Below are positions 1 through 7,745 of a stretch of DNA of 58,333 bases, in pieces. A model generated the notes under the pieces. It worked only from the letters and a program-made list of their open reading frames with translations. It made no database searches and was not told the DNA's origin. The position numbers and the translations under genes are program-made. The number at the start of each line of letters is the position of its first letter. The first letter of the stretch is position 1. This stretch comes from Gammaproteobacteria bacterium. GTDB taxonomy: Bacteria; Pseudomonadota; Gammaproteobacteria; Steroidobacterales; Steroidobacteraceae. The stretch is from positions 1 to 58,333 of the forward strand of contig JAGWPU010000035.1 in NCBI GenBank assembly GCA_028870355.1, written 5' to 3'.

Positions 1-240
1 CGCGGCCGCCGCGGGTTCGATCGACGCGGCACCCGGCGCCGCGTCGGTGCCGGCCACGGTCCCCGCGACTCGCCTCGCCGCCCCGGCGATCAGGGACTCG
101 TCGTAATCCACGGCGGCGATGACCTCGATGCCATCCTCGACCCGTCGGCTCGACAGGATCACTGCCTCGGGACCTTGCTCCTCGCGCACTTGCTGCAGCG
201 CCTGCCGCATGCTCGCGGCCAGGTAGCGTTTGATCTTCAT
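1..240 (-). CDS. flhF: FlhF, SRP-type GTPase for polar flagellar placement (N-terminal fragment)
   Basis: Only the first 80 codons lie in the window; the gene continues beyond position 1. The protein starts MKIKRYLAASMRQALQQVRE and continues with a GPEAVILSSRRVEDGIEVIAAVDYD stretch, typical of the FlhF N-terminus, followed by an Ala/Gly/Thr-rich linker. FlhF directs where the flagellum is built at the pole and works with FleN/FlhG. The ATG at 240 is 29 bases after the flhA stop. The position after flhA is the normal gammaproteobacterial order. The GTPase (NG) domain is outside the window, so its motifs cannot be checked. Confidence 0.9.
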   Translation of the reverse strand, partial: MKIKRYLAASMRQALQQVREEQGPEAVILSSRRVEDGIEVIAAVDYDESLIAGAARRVAGTVAGTDAAPGAASIEPAAAA

Positions 241-268
241 CGGGACCTCACTCGATGCCTGCATGCGA

Positions 269-2344
269 TCAGCGCCCGACCGCGGCGATCACGCGGATCC
301 GGCGGTTCTCGGGAATTTCGTTGTACGCGAGCACCGCCAGATTCGGCGTCGCATAGCGCATCAGCCGCGCGATCCATGGCCGGATCCGCGGCGCGACCAG
401 CACGACGGCGGGCTCGCCGGCGACTTCCTGGCGCCGCGCACTGTCCGCGAGTGACCGCTGCAATCGATCCGCGAGCCCTGGCTCGACGCTCGTGCCGGAT
501 TCGCCGGTGCCGCCGAGCGAATCCTGCAGCGATTGCTCGAGCCCCGGGTCGAGGGTGATCACGGGCAGTTCCTCGCGCAGCCCGCCGACGCTCTGCACGA
601 TGCTGCGGCCGAGCGAGACGCGCGCAGCGGCGACCAGGACGGACGGGTCCTGACTCTTCGGCGCGACGTCCGCGAGCGCTTCGCAGATCGATCGGAGATT
701 GCGGATCGGCACCCGTTCCTGCAGGAGCTGCTGCAGCACCTTGACGAGCACGCTCATCGGCAGGAGCTTCGGCACGAGATCCTCGACGAGCTTCGGCGCG
801 CTCTTCGCGAGCCGGTTGAGGAGTTGCTGGACCTCCTCGTGTCCCAGGAGTTCGTGCGAATGGGTCTGCAGCAGGTGGCTCAGATGGGTCGCGATCACGC
901 TGCCGGCGTCGACGACCGTGAAGCCGAGCGCCTGCGCCTGCTCCCGGCGGGACTTCTCGATCCACACCGCCGGCAGGCCGAACGCCGGATCCTTGGTCGG
1001 CGTCCCGGCGATCGTCGCCGACAGCTGCCCCGGATTGATCGCCAGGTCCTGGTCCGCAAAGATCTCGGCCTCGCCGACCGGCGAGCCGAGGATCATGATC
1101 CGATACGAGTTCGGCGGCAGCTCCAGGTTGTCGCGCAGGTGCACCGGTTGCACCAGGAACCCGAGCTCCTCCGAGAGCTTCTTGCGCACCCCCTTGATGC
1201 GGCTCATCAGCTCGCCGCCTTGATTGCGATCGACCAGCGGAATCAGGCGATAGCCGACCTCGAGTCCGATCAGGTCGATCGGCTCGACGTCGTCCCAGGA
1301 CAGTTCCCGCTGGTCCGCGGACGGCTTCGCGGCCGCCTGCCCGCCCGCGGGGGCGGCGAGCGCGGCCGCCCGGCGCTTCGACAGCCCGTAGGCCCCGGCC
1401 GCACACGCGGCCGCCATCGACAGGAACACGAGGTTCGGCATGCCCGGGATCACCCCGAGCAGCGTGAGGACGCCGGCGGTGACCGCGAGCGCGCGCGGCT
1501 GGCCGAGCACCTGGGACATGATCTGCTGTCCCATGTCGTGCGGCCGTGACACGCGCGTGACCAGGATCGCGACCGCGACCGACAGCAGGAGCGAGGGGAT
1601 CTGCGCGACCAGGCCGTCGCCGATCGTGAGCAGTGCGTAGGTCTTCCCGGCCGCGGCGAGCGACATCCCGTGCTGCGTGGCGCCGATCAAGGTGCCGCCG
1701 AACAGGTTGATGCAGACGATCAGGATTCCGGCGACGGAGTCACCGCGGACGAACTTGCTGGCACCGTCCATCGCACCATAGAAATCCGCTTCCTCCCGCA
1801 CTTCCTGCCGCCGAGCCACCGCCTCGGCCTGCGTGATGATGCCGGCATTGAGGTCGGCGTCGATCGCCATCTGTCGTCCGGGCATCGCGTCGAGGGTGAA
1901 ACGGGCGCTGACCTCGGAGATTCGCCCTGCCCCCTTGGTGATCACGACGAAGTTGATGATCACCAGCACGATGAACACGACCAGGCCCACCGCGTAGTCA
2001 CCGCCGACCACGAACTGCCCGAACGCGGCGATCACGTGGCCGGCGGCGTGCGTCCCGGTGTTGCCTCGCAGGAGCACGACCCGCGTCGAGGCGACGTTGA
2101 GTCCGAGCCGCAGCAGCGTCGCACCGAGCAGCACGGTCGGGAACGCGGCGAATTCGAGCGCGCGGCGAACGTACATCACCGCGAGCAGGATCACGAGCGA
2201 GAGCGAGATGTTGAACGTGAACAGGATGTCGAGCAGGAACGGCGGCAGCGGCAGGACCATCATCGCGAGCACGACCATCACCACGAGCGGCACGCCGAGG
2301 CCGTTGCGCGCGAATTCACCGAGCTTCTGGAGTGCGCCCTGCAT
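269..2344 (-). CDS. flhA: FlhA, flagellar type III export gate protein
   Basis: 691 aa, normal for the family. The first ~320 residues hold about eight hydrophobic segments. The FHIPEP signature region (RISEVSARFTLDAMPGRQMAIDADLNAG, split by key residues R-I-S-E-V-S and D-A-D-L-N-A-G) is intact. A linker then leads to a soluble cytoplasmic domain from about residue 345, which in this family forms a nonameric ring that docks substrate-chaperone complexes. The ATG at 2344 is two bases after the flhB stop, implying translational coupling in the fliL-flhF transcript. Confidence 0.97.
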   Translation of the reverse strand: MQGALQKLGEFARNGLGVPLVVMVVLAMMVLPLPPFLLDILFTFNISLSLVILLAVMYVRRALEFAAFPTVLLGATLLRLGLNVASTRVVLLRGNTGTHAAGHVIAAFGQFVVGGDYAVGLVVFIVLVIINFVVITKGAGRISEVSARFTLDAMPGRQMAIDADLNAGIITQAEAVARRQEVREEADFYGAMDGASKFVRGDSVAGILIVCINLFGGTLIGATQHGMSLAAAGKTYALLTIGDGLVAQIPSLLLSVAVAILVTRVSRPHDMGQQIMSQVLGQPRALAVTAGVLTLLGVIPGMPNLVFLSMAAACAAGAYGLSKRRAAALAAPAGGQAAAKPSADQRELSWDDVEPIDLIGLEVGYRLIPLVDRNQGGELMSRIKGVRKKLSEELGFLVQPVHLRDNLELPPNSYRIMILGSPVGEAEIFADQDLAINPGQLSATIAGTPTKDPAFGLPAVWIEKSRREQAQALGFTVVDAGSVIATHLSHLLQTHSHELLGHEEVQQLLNRLAKSAPKLVEDLVPKLLPMSVLVKVLQQLLQERVPIRNLRSICEALADVAPKSQDPSVLVAAARVSLGRSIVQSVGGLREELPVITLDPGLEQSLQDSLGGTGESGTSVEPGLADRLQRSLADSARRQEVAGEPAVVLVAPRIRPWIARLMRYATPNLAVLAYNEIPENRRIRVIAAVGR

Positions 2345-2346
2345 GC

Positions 2347-3474
2347 TCAGGCGTCCGCGTACTCGTCACTGACCGGCGGGTCGGGCCGCTGCAGGCGCGC
2401 GGCGGCGGTCGGCGGCAGCGTGCGCAGGCGGAAGATGTAGGAGAGCACCTGCGCGACCGCGACGTACAGGCCCGGCGGGATCTCGTGGTCGAGGTCGGTC
2501 GACCGGTGCAGCGCGCGCGCGAGCTTCGGCGCCTCGAACACCGGGACGCGATGTTCCTCGGCGATCCGCCGGATCGCGAGCGCGACGTGATCCACCCCTT
2601 TCGCGACGACCCGGGGGGCGCGCATGCGCTGCGGGTCGTATTTCAGCGCGACCGAGAAGTGAGTCGGATTCACGATCACGACGTCCGCGGTCGGCACCTT
2701 CTGCATCATCCGCCGGCGCGCGACCTGCTGCTGCATCTGCCGGATCCGCTGCCGCGTCTCCGGCCGTCCTTCGGTCTCCTTCGCCTCGTCGCGCAGTTCC
2801 TGCCGGGTCATCCGCAGCGAGCGGCGGAACTGGAAGAGTTGCAGAGGCACGTCGAGGATCGCGACCGGGGCGAGTGCCGCGGAAAGCCACAGCAGCGCCC
2901 AGCCGAGCAGCCGCGCCGCGTGCGTGATCGCCGCGAACGCGGTCGAGTCGCCGAGGTGCATCACGTCGGTGAGCAGGTGGGAGGCGACGCCGACGCAGAC
3001 CGCGCCGACGACGACGCTCTTCAGCAGCGCCTTCGCGGCTTCCGTGAGGCCCTCCAGGCCGAACACGCGCCGCAGCCCCTCCCGGGGACTCAGCCGCGAG
3101 AAGTTCGGGGCGAACGCCTGGGGACTGAAGTTCCATCCACCGAGTGCGACGCCGGCGAGCAGGATGAGTACGGTGAGCGCCGCGAACATCGGCAGGAGCG
3201 CGAGGACCGCGCGATGCGCGGCGGCGCCGAGCGCGGCCTGCATCGAATCGGGGTCGGCGAGCGCGCGAGGGTCGATCGCGAGGCCGGTGCGCAACCCGCC
3301 GGCGAGGCGCGCCGCGAGCGTCGCCCCGCCAGCGACCAGCGCCGCGGCGCCGCCGAAGGTCGCGGCGAAGGTCGCCAGCTCGCGCGAGCGCGGGACCTGG
3401 CCCCGCTCCCGTGCCTCCTGCAGGCGCCGTTGCGAGGGTTCTTCGGTACGCTGGTCGCGATCGGCTTCGGCCAT
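2347..3474 (-). CDS. flhB: FlhB, flagellar export switch protein
   Basis: 375 aa from the ATG at 3474, which overlaps the fliR stop (TGATG). An upstream extension of the open frame is out of register with fliR homology and is not used. The N-terminus (MAEADRDQRTEEPSQRRLQE) is the typical charged FlhB start, followed by four hydrophobic segments. The self-cleaving NPTH motif is present in VIVNPTHFSVALKYDP. In FlhB, cleavage at N/P changes export specificity from rod-hook to filament substrates in concert with FliK. The C-terminal tail after NPTH is complete. Confidence 0.96.
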   Translation of the reverse strand: MAEADRDQRTEEPSQRRLQEARERGQVPRSRELATFAATFGGAAALVAGGATLAARLAGGLRTGLAIDPRALADPDSMQAALGAAAHRAVLALLPMFAALTVLILLAGVALGGWNFSPQAFAPNFSRLSPREGLRRVFGLEGLTEAAKALLKSVVVGAVCVGVASHLLTDVMHLGDSTAFAAITHAARLLGWALLWLSAALAPVAILDVPLQLFQFRRSLRMTRQELRDEAKETEGRPETRQRIRQMQQQVARRRMMQKVPTADVVIVNPTHFSVALKYDPQRMRAPRVVAKGVDHVALAIRRIAEEHRVPVFEAPKLARALHRSTDLDHEIPPGLYVAVAQVLSYIFRLRTLPPTAAARLQRPDPPVSDEYADA

Positions 3475-4274
3475 CACGGCACCCGCGGGACCGCGCCGGC
3501 GGTCATCTCGGCGATCGCGGCGATCGACTGGTGGAGCGTGCGGACGATCGCGAAGCCCAGTCCGCCGACGCCGATCACCAGCACGAGGTAGCCGGCGACG
3601 ATCGTGATCGGAAAGCCGACGCCGAAGAGGTTCATCTGCGGCGCGGCGCGGGTGAGCACACCGAGCGCCAGGTTCACGATGATCAGCGCGACCACGGCGG
3701 GCAGCGCGATCAGGATCCCGCTCTGGAAGATCCGCCCGCCCCAGGTCGCCACCGCGAGCACGTCGCCGCGACCGAACGGGTTCGCGCCGATCGGCAGCGT
3801 GCGAAAGCTCTGCGCGAGTTCGGCGAACAGCACCAGGTGCCCGTCGAGCGCGAGATAGGTGAGCATCGCGAATACGACGAACAGCTGCCCGAGAGCGGGG
3901 GACGTCGCGCCGCGCTCCGGATCGATCAAGGTCGCGAATCCCAGCCCCATCGTCGTCGCGATCGTCTGGCCGGCGAACGAGATCGCTTCGAACGCGATCT
4001 GCGCGACGGTGCCGATCGCCAGGCCGATCACCAGATCCTGTACGGCGACGAGCACGCCGCGCGCGGAGAAGACCGTGAGCGTGGAGGGGACCGCGACGGT
4101 CGGCGCGAGCAGGAAGGCGATCGCGAGCGTCAGCACGATCTTCACGCGCGGGGGCACCGTCATCGCGCTCACGATCGGTGCCGACGCGACGAAGCCGCCG
4201 ATCCGCAGCGCCGGCCACCACAGCTGCGCGAGCAGCATCGGGAGCCGGGTCGCGTCGATCGTGAACGGATGCAC
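3474..4274 (-). CDS. fliR: FliR, flagellar export gate membrane protein
   Basis: 266 aa, highly hydrophobic with about six membrane segments. It matches FliR by composition, order (fliPQR-flhB) and motifs such as LDGHLVLFAELAQSF and the LLLAPTV-like first helices. I place the start at GTG 4274 (MHPFTIDATRLPMLLAQ) because an AAGGGGG ribosome-binding site lies 7 bases upstream. A longer open frame to 4322 would overlap fliQ. The stop overlaps the flhB ATG by one base. FliR forms the export pore with FliP and FliQ. Confidence 0.94.
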   Translation of the reverse strand: MHPFTIDATRLPMLLAQLWWPALRIGGFVASAPIVSAMTVPPRVKIVLTLAIAFLLAPTVAVPSTLTVFSARGVLVAVQDLVIGLAIGTVAQIAFEAISFAGQTIATTMGLGFATLIDPERGATSPALGQLFVVFAMLTYLALDGHLVLFAELAQSFRTLPIGANPFGRGDVLAVATWGGRIFQSGILIALPAVVALIIVNLALGVLTRAAPQMNLFGVGFPITIVAGYLVLVIGVGGLGFAIVRTLHQSIAAIAEMTAGAVPRVP

Positions 4275-4284
4275 CGGGGCCCCC

Positions 4285-4554
4285 TTAGCCGATCGCCGCG
4301 GGGATGCCCGCGTACAGGCCACGCGTGAACGCGATCAGGATCCGCAGCATCCACGGTCCCGCGACGAACAAGGTCACGACGACGCACAGCAGCTTCGGGA
4401 TGAAGCTCAGGGTGGCCTCGTGGATCTGGGTCGCTGCCTGCAGCATCCCGATCACCAGGCCGGCGATCAGCGAGACGAGCAGCAAGGGCGCCGCGATCAG
4501 CGTCGTCACGAACAGCGCCTTGTGTGCGAGGTCCATCACGGCGTCCGGCGTCAT
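4285..4554 (-). CDS. fliQ: FliQ, flagellar export gate small membrane protein
   Basis: 89 aa with two hydrophobic helices separated by a short polar loop (QAATQIHEATLSFIPKL), the FliQ hallmark. It joins FliP and FliR in the pore complex of the basal body. The start ATG at 4554 overlaps the fliP stop (ATGA-type junction). Length and sequence are ordinary. Confidence 0.96.
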   Translation of the reverse strand: MTPDAVMDLAHKALFVTTLIAAPLLLVSLIAGLVIGMLQAATQIHEATLSFIPKLLCVVVTLFVAGPWMLRILIAFTRGLYAGIPAAIG

Positions 4555-5339
4555 CGGTGGAAGCTCGCGGCCAGCGTGCCGAGCAACAGCGTCCAGCCGT
4601 CGACGAGCACGAACAGCATGATCTTGAACGGGAGCGAGACGAGCATCGGCGACAGCATCATCATGCCCATCGACATCAGCACGCTCGCGACGACCAGGTC
4701 GATCACCACGAACGGGATGTAGATCATGAAGCCGATCTGGAACGCGGTCTTGAGCTCGCTGGTCATGAACGTCGGAATGAGCACCGAGAGGGGCACCGCG
4801 TCCGGATTCGCGAAGCCCGGCCGCCCGGACAGCCGCGTGAACAGCCGTAGATCGTCGACGCGGGTCTGCGCGAGCATGAAGCGCTTCAGCGGCGCGATCG
4901 AGCGATCCACCGCGACGGTGCCGGCGATCTGCCCGGCGAGATACGGCTGCACGCCGTTGACATACGCCTGATTGAGCGTCGAACTCATCACGAAGAAGGT
5001 CAGGAACAGCGCGAGGCTGGTCAGCACCTGGTTCGACGGCGTCGTCGTCATCCCGAGCGCCTGCCGCAGGATCGACAGCACGATGATGATTCGCGTGAAC
5101 GCCGTCATCGCGAGCAGGATGGCCGGCAGCAGCGTCAGCACCGTCATCAGGATGAGGATCTGGACCGTCAGCGAGTACGTCTGCGCACCGTTCTTCGCGG
5201 TCTTGATCGCGAGTGCGGGCAACGCCGCCTGCGCGTGCGCCGCCTGCGGCAGCAGGGCGACGACGGTCATCGCGATCAGCGCGAGCGCGATCGCGGCGGT
5301 TCGGCGCCTGCGGCTCGATGCCGGTCTTTCCGGCGTCAT
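4551..5339 (-). CDS. fliP: FliP, flagellar export gate protein
   Basis: 262 aa. FliP is unusual among gate proteins in having a cleavable signal peptide, seen here as an Arg-rich start, a hydrophobic core and an AHA-QAAL cleavage region near residue 35. The conserved core (LTLLPAILLAMTAFTRIIIV, RQALGMTTTPSNQVL, LFLTFFVM) is intact, as is the C-terminal GWTLLLGTL helix. The ATG at 5339 overlaps the fliO stop. It forms the pore with FliQ and FliR. Confidence 0.97.
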   Translation of the reverse strand: MTPERPASSRRRRTAAIALALIAMTVVALLPQAAHAQAALPALAIKTAKNGAQTYSLTVQILILMTVLTLLPAILLAMTAFTRIIIVLSILRQALGMTTTPSNQVLTSLALFLTFFVMSSTLNQAYVNGVQPYLAGQIAGTVAVDRSIAPLKRFMLAQTRVDDLRLFTRLSGRPGFANPDAVPLSVLIPTFMTSELKTAFQIGFMIYIPFVVIDLVVASVLMSMGMMMLSPMLVSLPFKIMLFVLVDGWTLLLGTLAASFHR

Positions 5340-5707
5340 CCGGCGGTTCCCGCGCTTCGACCGAGGAACTCGCGCAGTCGGTCGGCGAACCCGGTCGCGG
5401 TCGCCGCCGGCGGATCGACCGCGACCGGGTTCGCGAGCGGCGCGAGGCCCACGATCCCGCTCGGACCGATGCCGAGCAGCAGCTGGGCGTCGCCGACCCG
5501 CACCAGCACGACGCGCTCGCGCGGGCCGATCGCGAGCTGATCGATCACCCCGATGGTTCCGCGCCCGCCGCGTGGCGCGAGGCGCGCCCGCTTCAATGCC
5601 CAGGCCACGGCGAGGATCGACGCGAGGACCAGCGCGAGACTGAGCGTCGTCTGCACCAGACTGCCGATCGAGAACGGCGAAGCGGCGCTTGCGGCGATCG
5701 AGGTCAT
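5336..5707 (-). CDS. fliO: FliO, flagellar export gate assembly factor
   Basis: 123 aa, a small protein with one N-terminal hydrophobic helix (about residues 18-38, LVQTTLSLALVLASILAVAW) and a short cytoplasmic domain with the family pattern IDQLAIGPRERVVLVRVGDAQLLLGIGPSGIVGL. FliO helps assemble the FliP ring. Order and overlaps with fliN and fliP support the call. Confidence 0.93.
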   Translation of the reverse strand: MTSIAASAASPFSIGSLVQTTLSLALVLASILAVAWALKRARLAPRGGRGTIGVIDQLAIGPRERVVLVRVGDAQLLLGIGPSGIVGLAPLANPVAVDPPAATATGFADRLREFLGRSAGTAG

Positions 5708-6051
5708 CCGGCGCGTTCCATCCGCTCGGCCGCGCTGACCACCTCGGTGAGGCGTATGCCGAATTTGTCGTCGATCACGACGAGCTCGCCGCGAGCCACT
5801 CGCACGCCATTGACCAGCAGGTCGAGCGGCTCGTTCGCCTGCCGGTTGAGCTCGACGATCGCGCCCGGCGTGAGGCGCAGAAGCTCGCGCACCGGCATCC
5901 GGACCCGGCCGACCTCGAGCGCGAGCGTGACCATGACCTCGAGAATCAGATCGAGGTTCACTTCCTGGGGGGCCGCGCTCGGCGTACTCGGTCCGAGCTC
6001 ACCGATCGGCGCACGCGCGGCCGGGCCGCGCTTGGTGTCGTTGTCGTTCAT
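5704..6051 (-). CDS. fliN: FliN, C-ring switch protein
   Basis: 115 aa from ATG 6051. The longer open frame to 6285 adds low-complexity sequence that overlaps fliM and is rejected. After a ~30-residue variable leader comes one SpoA domain (LEVGRVRMPVRELLRLTPGAIVEL, LLVNGVRVARGELVVIDDKFGIRL). FliN forms the bottom of the C ring, binds FliH and helps set rotation direction. The start overlaps the fliM stop by four bases. Confidence 0.96.
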   Translation of the reverse strand: MNDNDTKRGPAARAPIGELGPSTPSAAPQEVNLDLILEVMVTLALEVGRVRMPVRELLRLTPGAIVELNRQANEPLDLLVNGVRVARGELVVIDDKFGIRLTEVVSAAERMERAG

Positions 6052-7025
6052 TCCGGCTCCCGCGACAGGATTTTCAGCGCATTGTGGCCGTTCGACGATC
6101 CGAAGCGGCCGCGATAGAGGGGGACCTCGCCGGCGAGCAGCACGACGTGCTGCGGCGGGTCGATCGGGATCACGTCGCCGGGTGCGAGACGCACGAGCGC
6201 GCCGATGCTGATCTGCGCCTCGCCGAGCACGGCCCGGGCCTCGAGATCGGCAGCCTGCAGCGCCGCGCCGAGCAGCGGCGCCCACGGCGCCTGCGGCCGG
6301 GTGGCCGGCTTGCCGCCGTCGGCTGCGAGCGCCTCACGAATCGGCGTGAACACCGCCTCCGGCAGCAGCCAGCGGACCTCGCCCGAGGCCGTGCCGATCT
6401 CGACGCCGAAGCGCGCGACCAGCACGGGCTCATGCGCATCCGCCGGCCGCAGCGACCGGGCATTCGTCTCCAGACGCACGGTCTCGATTTCGATCGGCGC
6501 CGCTTGCGCGAACGCGGTCGCGAAGCCGGTCCCGAGCGCACCCATCGCGAGCGCGAGGAACCGCTGCGCGGCCGGCCCGACCGCGGCCTGGGGATCGGCG
6601 CTCGGACGCCCGCTGCCGCCGAAGAACGCATCCACCATCGCGAGCAGCAGCGGCGGATCGACCACGACCCAGGCGTCGCCGGCGAGCGGCTTCAGGCGGA
6701 TCACCGCGACGCTCGCGGGCATCGGCAACTCCGCGAGTGCGTCGGCGGCCGACTGGCGGCCGAGTCCGGTGAAGCTCGCCTCGAGGGACCGGTTCAGGAG
6801 TGCGGCGAGTGCGGTCCGCGTCGGCTCGACGCAATCCCGGCAAATGGCCTCGAGCACCGGCAGCGAGGTCCGGCTGATTCGACGGGCGGCGAAGTCGACC
6901 GGACGCGCGGCGTCCGGAAGCGGGTTCTCGAGGAGCGCCGAGACCTCCTCCTCCGAGATCGTCGATCGCTCCCGCGGGGCATTCGGCGCGCCGGCCGCGA
7001 CGTTCCGATCGCCGCTCGCCGCCAT
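6048..7025 (-). CDS. fliM: FliM, C-ring switch protein
   Basis: 325 aa. The N-terminus has the short acidic stretch STISEEEVSALLE, the likely phospho-CheY-binding element in a shifted position. The middle CheC-like domain and the C-terminal SpoA domain (ARAVLGEAQISIGALVRLAPGDVIPI) follow. I prefer ATG 7025, which overlaps the fliL stop as TGATG; GTG 7028 is also possible. The protein is a little divergent from enterobacterial FliM but complete. It links FliG to FliN and receives the chemotaxis signal. Confidence 0.93.
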   Translation of the reverse strand: MAASGDRNVAAGAPNAPRERSTISEEEVSALLENPLPDAARPVDFAARRISRTSLPVLEAICRDCVEPTRTALAALLNRSLEASFTGLGRQSAADALAELPMPASVAVIRLKPLAGDAWVVVDPPLLLAMVDAFFGGSGRPSADPQAAVGPAAQRFLALAMGALGTGFATAFAQAAPIEIETVRLETNARSLRPADAHEPVLVARFGVEIGTASGEVRWLLPEAVFTPIREALAADGGKPATRPQAPWAPLLGAALQAADLEARAVLGEAQISIGALVRLAPGDVIPIDPPQHVVLLAGEVPLYRGRFGSSNGHNALKILSREPE

Positions 7026-7573
7026 CACTGCACCACGAAGCTGGTGAACAGCACGTCGTCGATCAGCGGTCCGCCGTCGTTGCGCTGTACCGCCTGAATC
7101 GCGGCGAGCGCCTGCTTGCGCAGATCTTCCTTGCCCTGCAGGGTCATCAACGTCTTGAAGTCGCGATTGCTCATCAGCATCAGCAGGTTGTTGCGGATCA
7201 AGGGCTCGTTGCGCTTGACGCTGTCGATCGCCTTCTGGTTGCGCGCCATCACCTCGATGCTCACCTGCAGGAAGCGCACGGCTTCGCCGTCCTGGAAATT
7301 GACCACGAGCGGCGGATCGAGCGCGTAATAGATCGCAGGCTTGCCCGCGTCCGCCGCGGCGCCGGGCGCCGCGGCGGGAACGAACGGCGTGATCTTGCCG
7401 TCGGCACCGAGCTTGAAGTCCGGCGGCGGATGCAGGACCGCGTTGAGATAGCCCCCCACGACCACCGCCGCCAGCGTCAACAGGAAGATCCCGAGGGCGT
7501 TCACGATCCGTCCCCCGAGACCGCCCGAACGCTTCGCGGGCTCCGCCGGACTGTTCTCGTCCCCTTCGGCCAT
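7025..7573 (-). CDS. fliL: FliL, basal body-associated stator protein
   Basis: 182 aa from ATG 7573, which has AGGGA 9 bases upstream; an in-frame start at 7624 would lie upstream of the predicted transcription start and is rejected. The architecture is a short cytoplasmic tail, one membrane helix (IFLLTLAAVVVGGYL) and a periplasmic domain with YYALDPPLVVNF and VRFLQVSIEVMAR, the FliL pattern. It is first gene of the fliL-M-N-O-P-Q-R-flhB-flhA-flhF transcript and has its own sigma54 promoter. Confidence 0.94.
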   Translation of the reverse strand: MAEGDENSPAEPAKRSGGLGGRIVNALGIFLLTLAAVVVGGYLNAVLHPPPDFKLGADGKITPFVPAAAPGAAADAGKPAIYYALDPPLVVNFQDGEAVRFLQVSIEVMARNQKAIDSVKRNEPLIRNNLLMLMSNRDFKTLMTLQGKEDLRKQALAAIQAVQRNDGGPLIDDVLFTSFVVQ

Positions 7574-7620
7574 GGATGTCGATCCCTTCGCGCGGCGAAT
7601 AGCCGCCACCGAGCGATCGA

Positions 7621-7635
7621 GCAATTTTTGTGCCA
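7621..7635 (-). promoter_or_regulatory. sigma54 promoter of the fliL operon
   Basis: On the minus strand the sequence reads TGGCAC-AAAAA-TTGC followed by T, a perfect match to the -24/-12 consensus. Counting the C of TTGC as -12 puts the transcription start near 7609, giving a 36-base leader before fliL. Confidence 0.9.
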
Positions 7636-7719
7636 GCGAATCGCGGAGAGAAAATCCCTAGATTTTTCCGGACGTTGCGGCGTCGGGTCCGGCCCGCGGC
7701 ACCGACCGCCGGCCGGACC

Positions 7720-7733
7720 GTCGAATTATTGAC
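7720..7733 (-). promoter_or_regulatory. FleQ-box-like site upstream of fliL
   Basis: The minus strand reads GTCAATAATTCGAC. It matches 12 of 14 positions of the FleQ box as I recall it from Pseudomonas (GTCAATAAATTGAC). It lies about 85-98 bases upstream of the -24 element, a normal enhancer position. FleQ is encoded at 33807-35270. Binding is inferred. Confidence 0.6.
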
Positions 7734-7745
7734 GCCGCGGCGCCG

